Source: Caldilineaceae bacterium (GTDB taxonomy: Bacteria > Chloroflexota > Anaerolineae > Caldilineales > Caldilineaceae). From it: a stretch of DNA of 64,000 nucleotides. The stretch lies in the NCBI GenBank assembly GCA_020846635.1, contig JADLDO010000028.1, forward strand, positions 868,001-932,000, read 5' to 3'. The notes beneath the pieces are model-generated. The model was not told where the DNA came from, did no database searches, and saw only the letters and a program-made list of their open reading frames with translations. The translations under genes and the position numbers were made by a program. Positions 53,359 through 61,734 of this stretch are shown in pieces (the first letter of the stretch is position 1; each line of letters begins with the position of its first letter).

Positions 53359-55239
53359 ATGATTTTGAAGAAAGTCAAACTGAGTACTATCTTGCTGTTG
53401 GTGGCAATGATGCTGATAAGCATCATTGCCCCGGTCAGCGCTCAAAACGCGCCGGACGCTGCGATGGACGGTGTCCTGGCTGATGGTTTTAACGCGCCCC
53501 AGGGCATTTTGGTGGATGAGGATGGCAGCATTTTGGTGATTGAGAGCGGGCTTGGTGGCGAGGAAGAGATTGCCATCTTCGATACCCAAGCGATGACAGA
53601 CACCACTGCGCTCCTTGGAGCATCCGCCCGTGTGATTCGTGTGTTGGAAGATGGCACCCAGGAGGATGTTGCTGCCCTTCCCTCTCTGTTAGTGGGCCAG
53701 GAAGGGATCGGCGGTGGACGCTTGGCAATTCTCGATGGCGTCCTCTATGCCACCGTCGGCCAATACAGTTCAGATGCTGATGATGAAGGTATCCCCGATT
53801 TTGCCGTGGTCACAGCGATTGGTGAGGATAGCACAGCGACCACCGTTGCCAGCACCTGGGACTTTGAGCGTGCGAACAACCCCGATGGCACAACACTCTT
53901 CGATTCGCATCCCTATGGCATCACACCTGGCCCGGATGGCGCGCTCTATGTGGCCGACGCGGGCGCAAATGACGTGCTGCGCATTGACCCGGAGACGGGC
54001 GAGATTACAGTATTTGCTGTGCTAGACCCGCTGCCTGGTGTCTTTCCCAGCGACACCCGCGGGGGCGAACTGCTGGCTGATCCCGTACCCACTGCGATTG
54101 TCTTTGACGACGAAGGCAACGCCTATGTCTCCTATCTGTCGGGAGCTCCCTTTATTCCCGGCTCGTCGGGCGTGAAGATGGTCGCTGCCGATGGCACAGT
54201 CAGCGACTATGCCACAGGATTGACAATGCTCAACGATCTGCGTTGGGGGCCGGATGGCGAACTCTATGGTATTCAATTTGGCGTCTTTACAGATCAAGGG
54301 CCAACACCCAACTCCGGTTCTGTCGTCCGCATCAACGGTGGCGATGCGTTTGACGTGGTCGTAGAAGGCTTGCCTTTTGCCACATCGCTGGACTTCAACG
54401 CCGAGGGTGATGTTTTTGTGACAACCAACGGCTTAGGCGCACCTGGCAGCGGTCAAGTCTTAGTATTTGAGGGTATCGCAGTGGCAGAAGGGGAAGAAAC
54501 AGAGCAAGCAGCCGCAGAAGAAAGCGGAGCAGAAGGCGCAGATGCCACAGGCGATATGGCGGGCGCAGCGTGTGACGAACTTCCCAGCCATGCTGACCTG
54601 ACCGCGGCGCTGGTTGATGTTGTTTCCGCGGCAGATAGCGGCGGCTTTGGCTTGAATATGTGGGCCACCCTTGTCAATCGCGACGGTGAAGTTTGTGCCG
54701 TGACTTTCAGCGGCGAAGACCGCGGCGACCAATGGCCCGGCAGCCGTGTCATCTCGGCACAAAAGGCCAACACAGCCAATGCGTTCAGCTTGCCCGATCT
54801 AGCCCTTTCCACGGCTAACCTCTTTACCGCAGTACAACCCGGTGGCAGCCTCTTTGGCCTGCAAGAGAGCAACCCGGTGGATACCGCCGTAGCCTATGGC
54901 GGCGATGCCACAGCCTATGGTCAAGAGGACGATCCCATGATCGGCCAACGCATCGGCGGCGTCAATGTCTTTGGCGGTGGACTTGCCCTCTATGCCGAGG
55001 ATGGCAGCTTGCTGGGCGCAGTCGGCGTCAGCGGTGATACCTCCTGCACCGACCATATCATCGCCTGGAAAGTACGCGATGCCCTGGGGCTGGACTATGT
55101 CCCTGGCGGCGTCAGCCTGACCGCGGATGACAACATTGTCTATGATCAATCCAGCGGCTGGGCGCATGCAGAGTGCGGCTTGGGCGAAGTCTCTATCTCC
55201 GAGGCCCTACCAACCGACTATCCCACCGGCGCAGAATAA
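53359..55239 (+). CDS. ScyD/ScyE-family propeller fused to an HbpS/GlcG-like domain
   Basis: This 626-residue exported protein has a signal peptide ending near VSAQ (residue 29). Residues about 40-385 form the ScyD/ScyE propeller (GFNAPQGILVDEDGSILVIESG, SHPYGITPGPDGALYVADAGANDVLRI). After an Ala/Glu/Gly-rich linker, residues about 403-626 form an HbpS/GlcG-like domain (LTAALVDVVSAA, SAQKANTANAF, GGLALYAEDGSLLGAVGVSGDTSCTDH). HbpS binds haem in Streptomyces and ScyD proteins take part in scytonemin formation in cyanobacteria. Here both functions are only suggestive. The ATG at 53359 follows AAGGAAC. A hairpin follows the stop. Confidence 0.82.
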   Translation: MILKKVKLSTILLLVAMMLISIIAPVSAQNAPDAAMDGVLADGFNAPQGILVDEDGSILVIESGLGGEEEIAIFDTQAMTDTTALLGASARVIRVLEDGTQEDVAALPSLLVGQEGIGGGRLAILDGVLYATVGQYSSDADDEGIPDFAVVTAIGEDSTATTVASTWDFERANNPDGTTLFDSHPYGITPGPDGALYVADAGANDVLRIDPETGEITVFAVLDPLPGVFPSDTRGGELLADPVPTAIVFDDEGNAYVSYLSGAPFIPGSSGVKMVAADGTVSDYATGLTMLNDLRWGPDGELYGIQFGVFTDQGPTPNSGSVVRINGGDAFDVVVEGLPFATSLDFNAEGDVFVTTNGLGAPGSGQVLVFEGIAVAEGEETEQAAAEESGAEGADATGDMAGAACDELPSHADLTAALVDVVSAADSGGFGLNMWATLVNRDGEVCAVTFSGEDRGDQWPGSRVISAQKANTANAFSLPDLALSTANLFTAVQPGGSLFGLQESNPVDTAVAYGGDATAYGQEDDPMIGQRIGGVNVFGGGLALYAEDGSLLGAVGVSGDTSCTDHIIAWKVRDALGLDYVPGGVSLTADDNIVYDQSSGWAHAECGLGEVSISEALPTDYPTGAE

Positions 55240-55246
55240 CGATTGA

Positions 55247-55284
55247 CCATCCCCTATGCGACGCGAGCCGAGCACAGGGGATGG
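55247..55284 (+). terminator. Stem-loop after the ScyD/HbpS fusion gene
   Basis: CCATCCCCT (55247-55255) pairs with AGGGGATGG (55276-55284) over nine bases with a 20-base loop, eight bases past the stop. No U-run follows, so it may only stabilise the message. Confidence 0.5.
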
Positions 55285-55306
55285 CAGTAGAATCCTCCCG
55301 GCATTA

Positions 55307-55356
55307 ACTCTCCCGGAAGCGGCCCAGAGGGCTCCCCAGCTTCCGGGAGGGTGGTA
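55307..55356. repeat. Hairpin repeat copy C
   Basis: CTCCCGGAAGC (55310-55320) and GCTTCCGGGAG (55339-55349) form a perfect 11-bp stem. The loop contains GCCCAGAGGGCTCCCC, the same module as in copy B. It lies between two converging genes. Confidence 0.65.
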
Positions 55357-55411
55357 TTCACGAAGCTGTTCAAGCCCCGTTTAGGGGGCGTTGTTCTGTA
55401 GCGCAGCGGCT

Positions 55412-56623
55412 TTAGCCCTGGGCGGTGGTGATCTGCGCTTGCTGTTCACGGACGATCTCGCGACAGCGCGTCGCGATTCGTTCGGCATCCCCTTCTACCA
55501 GCCCAAAGGGGTTGATGAGAATCGCCCCCTGTGCCAGTTCGCGCTCTAATGGGTGAATCGAAGGCGAACCCTCGATCAGAGCGCGCGCAAACGCGTAGGC
55601 ATCCATCCCCAGCCCTGTTTCATCCACACGAATACGGGCAATGGGCAAGCCGCGATGAAATGGCCCCGACGCCACAAACTCCGGCATTAGGTGGGGCGTC
55701 CCCTGCACCTGATCCACCAGGATTTGCAGACGCCGCGCACAGGTCGCCCGCTCTGCGGCGTGGTCACGTTGCAGAAAAAGACGCAGCGCTGTCACCAACC
55801 CCATGATCTCCTCCTTGCCCGCCTTATAGCCGCGGCCAATCCCCTGGCGTGGCACAAAAGGCATCGACTCCACATCCAACAGCGCGCGCGGCACGTTCCA
55901 GACAGCCGGTGTCACATCCATATCCAAGTGCTGCCAGGCAATCGCCGAGATCAGACGCTTGCGCCCTGCCACAAAGCCAGACGCTTGCGGCCCACGGATA
56001 AACTTGCCGCCGCTAAAGACAGCTAAGTCTGCTCCTTCACGGATAAAGTTTTGCAGGTTGCTTGGCTCATCCAGCCGCCCTGCGCCATCCACAACGACAG
56101 GAAGCTGGTGGTCACGGGCGACCGCGACCACCTCGGCGAGCGAGATGCCCCCGCGATTCCAGGGCAAAAAGAGGATGGCGACTGTCTGAGCGGTAATGGC
56201 CGCGGCATAGTCGCCGGGAGTCACCTCCTCAGCCGTACCCACCTCGACAATGCGCCCACCCGCGGCCTCCACTGCATGATCATAGCTGTTGCGATGCACG
56301 CGCGCCATGATTACCTGGTTGGGCCATCCCTCCGTGTTGGGCAAGCGATCCATCTTCACCGGGTCGAGTCCGGTGATACACGCCGCGATTGACAGTACCA
56401 GCCCTGCCTGCGCGCCCGAAGTGACATAGCCTGCTTCGGCTCCTGTCACCTCCGCAATAAATTTGCCCGCGGCGAACTGGAGTTCTTCCAAAGAGACAAA
56501 ATGCTTGGAGGCTTCGACCATCGCCGCTGTGACTTCCGGGGCCATCAGCGTGCCACCCAGGCGCGTAAAGGTTCCGGTGCAGTTAATAATGGTGCGAACG
56601 TTCAGGGTATCGTAGATGCTCAT
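55412..56623 (-). CDS. SelA-like PLP-dependent enzyme
   Basis: This 403-residue PLP enzyme of fold type I resembles SelA and DgaE-type lyases. It begins YDTLNVRTIINCTGTFTRLGG (family start), with TSGAQAGLVLSIAAC binding cofactor phosphate, VVVDGAGRLDEP holding the cofactor Asp, and the Lys in SGGKFIRGPQ near residue 204. Selenocysteine synthase would need selB/selC nearby, which are absent. Known relatives act on amino-sugar phosphates or amino acids, so a lyase or aminotransferase role is more likely. GAAGGAC precedes ATG 56623. Confidence 0.83.
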   Translation of the reverse strand: MSIYDTLNVRTIINCTGTFTRLGGTLMAPEVTAAMVEASKHFVSLEELQFAAGKFIAEVTGAEAGYVTSGAQAGLVLSIAACITGLDPVKMDRLPNTEGWPNQVIMARVHRNSYDHAVEAAGGRIVEVGTAEEVTPGDYAAAITAQTVAILFLPWNRGGISLAEVVAVARDHQLPVVVDGAGRLDEPSNLQNFIREGADLAVFSGGKFIRGPQASGFVAGRKRLISAIAWQHLDMDVTPAVWNVPRALLDVESMPFVPRQGIGRGYKAGKEEIMGLVTALRLFLQRDHAAERATCARRLQILVDQVQGTPHLMPEFVASGPFHRGLPIARIRVDETGLGMDAYAFARALIEGSPSIHPLERELAQGAILINPFGLVEGDAERIATRCREIVREQQAQITTAQG

Positions 56624-56665
56624 AGACTTTTGTCCTTCACTTTCTTGCTATCCTTTGCTCTCTTG

Positions 56666-58060
56666 CTAAAAGACCCGGATGACCTGCCCGCGTTCGGCTT
56701 CCAATCGTTCCTTGACCGCTGCCACGGTCACAGGGTTGGCGGGCCACTCGTCGGGGGCTATAAAGGAGAGGCGCAGCAAGAGGCGCGCCAACTGCCCCAC
56801 ATACTCCTTGAGTTCGCGCACGTTTACCTTGTCGGTGGTATCCCCTGGTTCATGGTGGAAGTCAGCGTCGGCATGGCGACCGACAAAGCGCCAGCGCCAG
56901 AGATGGCTGGCGTCAATGCCCGCAACCAAGAAGGGAAAATGGTCAGAGGAGGCGTCGAGCTGCGCCATCACATGGCATTGCAGCCCATCGCCCATGCTGT
57001 CGAATTGGCGCTGCACCAACTTGCGTAGGTGGGGAAAGCCCAACACCAGCCCTTTGATCGAGCCTGCACTCAACTCGTCAAGGTTGATCACCAACCTGGG
57101 CTTGCTTTCTGGGCTGTCACCGCTAGCGCCATAATGTTGTGCCACATAGGCCGCAGCTCCTTGCAGCGTTTGCTCCTCAGCGCTAAAGGTGACAAAGCGC
57201 AAGGTGCAGCCGGGCCGGATGCCCATCTCCGCTTGTAACTGCGCCAGCACGCGCGCCGTCTCCATGACCACGCTCGTTCCCGATGCGTTGTCGTTGCCAC
57301 CGGGCGTGCCAAAGACAGTGTCGTGATGACCTCCCAGGATGATATGCTGCTCAGGCCATGCGCTCCCCACCAGCTCCGCGCTCGTGTTGTGCGCCGGCGC
57401 GTCATAGAACTCGGCGCTGACCGTGATATGCAGATGTTTGCCTTGCGCTGCCAGCTTGCGCAACCGGATCCCCTCCTCACGCGTCACTGCCACCGTGGGC
57501 AGCGGGTGAACATCGGGGCCTGGGTCGCGCCAATCGCCCGCGCTGTGATACTCAACGCGCCCGCCCTCCTTGCGATCCACTACCACCGCGGCGATAGCCC
57601 CCGCGTCAGCTAGGGCGCGCAGGCGATAGGCCATCGGCACAGGCGGCGAGAAAGGCTCCAAACCTAAATTCACCACCGCAATCGCCCCCGGCAGTTTTTT
57701 CGCAGCATCCTCTAGCCAGTGGGGCGTGCCAAAGCCCACATCGACAAGTGGCCCCGTTACATCGCAAGCAGGGCAGCGGTTAAAGGGGAGGATGGCGATG
57801 CGGCTGCCATCCTCCACAACAGTCGCCTGATGGTTCTCAAGCTTCCACGTATGCAGCATATACTCCTCTGCCGCCACGTTGACCAACCCGGCAGCACGCA
57901 TCTGCTCGTTAATATAGGCAACAGTCTGGGCCTCGGCGGGGGATGAAGCCCAGCGCGGGCCGATCACGTCGCACAAATGCAGGATATGTTGGGCCAGGCG
58001 CGAATTTACCCACGCCTCACCCATGAGCCAACGGTCAATGATGGGCCACTCTAGCGACAT
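56666..58060 (-). CDS. M28 family zinc aminopeptidase
   Basis: This 464-residue peptidase is of the M28 family. The zinc ligands lie in order: GGHHDTVFGTPGGNDNASG (first His and bridging Asp, near 245-260), FSAEEQ (catalytic Glu pair, near 294), NLDEL (Asp, near 331) and a late His. A PA-type insert is visible in residues 100-190. No signal peptide is seen, so it may be cytoplasmic or leaderless-secreted. It lies 42 bases upstream of the SelA-like gene and may share its message. Confidence 0.87.
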   Translation of the reverse strand: MSLEWPIIDRWLMGEAWVNSRLAQHILHLCDVIGPRWASSPAEAQTVAYINEQMRAAGLVNVAAEEYMLHTWKLENHQATVVEDGSRIAILPFNRCPACDVTGPLVDVGFGTPHWLEDAAKKLPGAIAVVNLGLEPFSPPVPMAYRLRALADAGAIAAVVVDRKEGGRVEYHSAGDWRDPGPDVHPLPTVAVTREEGIRLRKLAAQGKHLHITVSAEFYDAPAHNTSAELVGSAWPEQHIILGGHHDTVFGTPGGNDNASGTSVVMETARVLAQLQAEMGIRPGCTLRFVTFSAEEQTLQGAAAYVAQHYGASGDSPESKPRLVINLDELSAGSIKGLVLGFPHLRKLVQRQFDSMGDGLQCHVMAQLDASSDHFPFLVAGIDASHLWRWRFVGRHADADFHHEPGDTTDKVNVRELKEYVGQLARLLLRLSFIAPDEWPANPVTVAAVKERLEAERGQVIRVF

Positions 58061-58316
58061 CGCAACATGCTCCGTAATCTATCTGGGTTCTATGGATATG
58101 ATTTGACCTGATACCTTCCGGCCTACTGTGTGTGAACCGCGTGGAGCGTCACTGCGCGGATTCGAATCAAGTCAATGTAAAGATGGAGTAATCTGAGAAT
58201 AGATAGGGGTGAACTAAGTATGCGTTTTCTACGGCACGCATTTTACACGACTTGTGCCGCTTACGAAAGCAAGCGAGAGAGGTCGCCGTCAGAGTTTCGA
58301 GCGCAGCTAACCCACG
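58061..58316. other. Intergenic region between M28 and PD40/M23 genes
   Basis: This 256-base spacer lies upstream of the M28 peptidase gene and downstream of the PD40/M23 gene. I see no frame, RNA gene or strong terminator. Confidence 0.5.
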
Positions 58317-61300
58317 TTAGCCAGCCCCCGAAATCCTCACCCGATAGCCCGCCTCGCAGCCCACGCTGCTCCCCTCGGCAGGCGCAACATGCACAAAATA
58401 GCTGCCTGCCTCTGTTGCAGACCAACTCAATGTACCAGAGCCGCGGCGACTGTTGATCCGGGTCAGCCCGTCGCGGTCATAGAGTTCCACGACAAAATCA
58501 ACGCCAGGAGCGAGCGATTCCAGCGCAACTTCATAGCTTGCGCCCGCCACAGCTTCAACCTGAAACCAATCCTCATCTTCCGCCACGTCAAAGAGCCGCT
58601 CCCAAGTGGTGGTTGTGCCGGTGGCAAAGGTCGCTGCATCAAAGCTGTCATCCGGTTCCAGTACATCCGCAGGGCAAAGCAGCGGCGCTTGCAGGTCAAA
58701 ATCGCCAAATTGGTTGCTCGCCGCGATCACAGCCTGCGCTTCCGCTTGGATAACGGTCGGCAGTGGCGACCAGCCCGCGCCCTCGCGCCATTGATAGAGC
58801 AGCAGTTGATCCAGGTCGAGATGGCGCGTCACCGCGCCGGCAAAACCGACGCTCAGTTCCACAGGTCGCGCCGCTGCGGTATTGGGCGCGCTGCCCCCTT
58901 GCAGCCAATCCAGCACTTGCAGCCGGAAGGCGCGCCCCAGGCTGCGTTGTGATGAGGCGGGCGGGGCCACCGCGGCTCCTGTGACCAACTCCACACGCAC
59001 TTGGCCCGCCAGCGCCCCCGCAGGGATGCGCGCTGTCACGCTGCCCACGCCATCGCGCAGCGTGGCCCCCTGGCTGCCCAGCAGAATTGCTTCGGTAGTG
59101 GGATTAAAGCGCCAAAGCCAGCGGCTGACCGGCGCGCCCTCAGTCGCTGCCCAGGGGTCCGGCTCCGAGCCTTCCCAGCCAAAGGGATCGACCGGCAGAT
59201 CGACCTTCTCGCCATCCCACTTGCCGTTGCCGTTGTCCTGGTGTACGCCAAAGTGGAGATGTGTGCCCTGGCTGTTCCCTGTGCTGCCCATCTCTCCTAA
59301 CACCAATTCCGGCGTTAGCCACTGCGCCCCTTCCTCCACCGTCACCGTTGCCAGATGGCTGTAACGGGTGAAGTAGCCATTGCCGGTGCTATTCTCATGA
59401 AAGAGGATCACCTCATTGCCATAGCCCCCGTTGCACTTTCGGGCGCTCCCTGGCTCGTCTGTTGGGTTGCTCTCTTGACTAGTCGCTTGATTGGCTGCCT
59501 GAGCATCAGCTTCACAGCCACGCACCACTGCGGCCACTTGCCCTGCCGCTGCGGGCCGCACAAGGAGAGGCTCAAAGATGTTGGGCGTGCTGGGGTCAGG
59601 GTCGCGATAGGGAAAATCGATGCCATCGTGCCCTTCATAGCAGCGGCGTTCATAACAGCCCAATGCATCGTTGTAGGCTCCCTGGTTGCGCAGCCGACCA
59701 TCCCACAGCAGCATACTCCCATTTTGGCGATAGTCGGGTGAGTCATGGTCGAACCAGGCATCGATCCATCCCCCCTCATCCGTATCGCGCAGCAGCCCCA
59801 ACAGCGTGGTCGCCGTCCCATCATAAAAGAGGGGTAAATCCAGAAACGCATCAGGCCCACCCCCGGCAAAGGCCAGGAAATCCTGGCTGTCGAGATCGCG
59901 CAGGAGGCTGATGGTGCGGCGTGGCGGCGAGAAGGTATAGCCTGTTTTGGCGACGGCAAGCGTATACGTGCCGCCTACCAATGTCGTGAGGTGAAAACGC
60001 CCATCCGCAGCGGTGGTGGTGCGATGCGGGCCTGCCGCCACCACAACATTTGCCACCGGCGCACCATCATTCTCCACGACTTGCCCAGAGAGCGTAAAGG
60101 TGGGCGCGTCGCTCCGTTCATGAAGATACAACCCCGGCACACCCTTTATCTCGCCGGCTCCGGCATCCACCAGATTGGTTGCTTGCGAGATAAAAGCGAT
60201 GAGCCGCCCGCCTGGAATGATCGCCGCAGGGCCTTGCGTAGGGCCATTGGCCTCTTGCCCTGTCCACGCTCCCTGCACTGCCACAGAAACGCGGCTGGTG
60301 TGACGCGCCAGTTGGTCGTGCAGAAAGAGATCGGCGGCGTTGTTGCCATCGCCGTTGACCAGATTACTTGCCTCTGCGCCAAAGAGGATGTAGCGCCCAT
60401 CCAGGGTAATCACCGGAGCCCAGGCGGCGCGGTTCGCCTGCGTGCCTGCCGACGCCACCGAAACGCGCCGCGTCTCTCCCGTGTCATGGTCATAGAGGAA
60501 AATATCGGACACCTGGTTGCTGTCACCGGCAACCAGATTGGTGGCGCTTGAGGCATAGACCACGTAACGCCCATCACCAGAGATCGCGGGCGTACTGCTG
60601 TCGGCATCGCCTGGGCGTCCATCCGGCCCGCGCGAGATCAACTGCGTGCTGCCCAGCGTCCGGTCATACAGATAGATCTGATACGCCCCTGGCCCTTGCA
60701 GAGAGGGAACCGTGGGATCCAAATTGGTGGCGCGCGACTGAAAGAGCAGATAGCGCGCATCCGCACTCAGCGCCGGATAGCCGCTATCGCCATTCGCACC
60801 ACTGCCATCCGGGCCATGCGACATCAGGATCGTGGTTGTCGTTTGGCGATCATGCAAGAAAACATCGACGCGCCCGTTGTTGTCGTTGGGCGTGAGATTG
60901 CTGGCTGCCGAGTGAAAGGCCACAAAACGGCCATCGGCGGAGAGGGCCGGGCGCGTGCGGTTGCTGCTGTCGCCAGAGCGGTCATTGGCCTGCGCCCCAT
61001 CCGCCCCCACGGAGAGACGGCTGATCGTCGCCGCTTGCCGGTCATAAAAAAAGAGGTCTTGTACGGCGTTGGTATCTCCTGGAACGAGGTTGGAAGCCCA
61101 GGCATAAAAGGCCAGATAGCGACCATCGGGCACCATCGCCGGCATCCCCACCCAGCCGTTGCTTGGTGCGCCATCGGGCGCGGTCGTCACGCGCGTCAAT
61201 GTCCCCTCGCTGCGATCATACAGATAGAGGTCGTCGTAGCCGCGTTCCTGTTGGATGCTGAGTGACTCGGTAATGTAGCGAGGCGCGGTGAAGGCGATCC

Positions 61301-61697
61301 AGCGTCCATCTGCCGAAAGCGCCACGCTCTGTGCGGGGCCGTTCGGCCAAGCCGTCAGGGGAACCGCCAGGGTAGTTGTCACCAATTCGCGGCTCGTAAA
61401 GGTTGAATTTGCCACGGGGAGTGGCTGCGCGTCAGGGAGTGCTTCAGGGATAGAGACAGAGATAGAGGGAGTAAGGGGCGAAAGGGGCGCTATTACGCTC
61501 GTTGTGTTGGCGCTTTGCGTTGGCTCAGGATTCAGGCTTGGGTGCGCTGGCATGAATGCGTGCCAGAAGCGCGGCTGGCCCAAGCCAAACCAGATCCCCA
61601 GGATAAGTACCGCACAGAGTAGTGCCGCTCCTGCGAACCTGCGTGCCCATTGCTCTCTCCTGCTGCGTCCCCGCGCAGCCTTTGTCTCATCGGCCAT
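58317..61697 (-). CDS. Giant exported PD40 protein with M23 peptidase and PPC domains
   Basis: This 1126-residue membrane-anchored protein has an N-terminal helix (GAALLCAVLILGIWFGLG) with a basic tail before it. Residues about 95-510 form a TolB/PD40 propeller with about seven repeats of SADGRYVAFxSxATNLVxGDxN...DLFLYDR. A carboxypeptidase-regulatory-like beta domain follows (about 525-600). An M23-type domain has the zinc motifs HDGID near 689 and HLHFG near 813. A short Ig-like region and a C-terminal PPC domain (LEPDDSFDAATFA, EDWFQVEAVAG) end the protein. The active-site residues look intact, so peptidoglycan endopeptidase activity is likely. A TATAAT nine bases before the ATG suggests a near-leaderless start. 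Confidence 0.83.
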   Translation of the reverse strand: MADETKAARGRSRREQWARRFAGAALLCAVLILGIWFGLGQPRFWHAFMPAHPSLNPEPTQSANTTSVIAPLSPLTPSISVSIPEALPDAQPLPVANSTFTSRELVTTTLAVPLTAWPNGPAQSVALSADGRWIAFTAPRYITESLSIQQERGYDDLYLYDRSEGTLTRVTTAPDGAPSNGWVGMPAMVPDGRYLAFYAWASNLVPGDTNAVQDLFFYDRQAATISRLSVGADGAQANDRSGDSSNRTRPALSADGRFVAFHSAASNLTPNDNNGRVDVFLHDRQTTTTILMSHGPDGSGANGDSGYPALSADARYLLFQSRATNLDPTVPSLQGPGAYQIYLYDRTLGSTQLISRGPDGRPGDADSSTPAISGDGRYVVYASSATNLVAGDSNQVSDIFLYDHDTGETRRVSVASAGTQANRAAWAPVITLDGRYILFGAEASNLVNGDGNNAADLFLHDQLARHTSRVSVAVQGAWTGQEANGPTQGPAAIIPGGRLIAFISQATNLVDAGAGEIKGVPGLYLHERSDAPTFTLSGQVVENDGAPVANVVVAAGPHRTTTAADGRFHLTTLVGGTYTLAVAKTGYTFSPPRRTISLLRDLDSQDFLAFAGGGPDAFLDLPLFYDGTATTLLGLLRDTDEGGWIDAWFDHDSPDYRQNGSMLLWDGRLRNQGAYNDALGCYERRCYEGHDGIDFPYRDPDPSTPNIFEPLLVRPAAAGQVAAVVRGCEADAQAANQATSQESNPTDEPGSARKCNGGYGNEVILFHENSTGNGYFTRYSHLATVTVEEGAQWLTPELVLGEMGSTGNSQGTHLHFGVHQDNGNGKWDGEKVDLPVDPFGWEGSEPDPWAATEGAPVSRWLWRFNPTTEAILLGSQGATLRDGVGSVTARIPAGALAGQVRVELVTGAAVAPPASSQRSLGRAFRLQVLDWLQGGSAPNTAAARPVELSVGFAGAVTRHLDLDQLLLYQWREGAGWSPLPTVIQAEAQAVIAASNQFGDFDLQAPLLCPADVLEPDDSFDAATFATGTTTTWERLFDVAEDEDWFQVEAVAGASYEVALESLAPGVDFVVELYDRDGLTRINSRRGSGTLSWSATEAGSYFVHVAPAEGSSVGCEAGYRVRISGAG

Positions 61698-61734
61698 AAC
61701 GCTAGGATTATAGCAGATGGACGCGGAGGGGCCT

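Noticed and set aside
55412..56623. Selenocysteine synthase (selA)
   Set aside because: No selB, selC or selD nearby, and the sequence lacks the length and N-terminal domain of true SelA.
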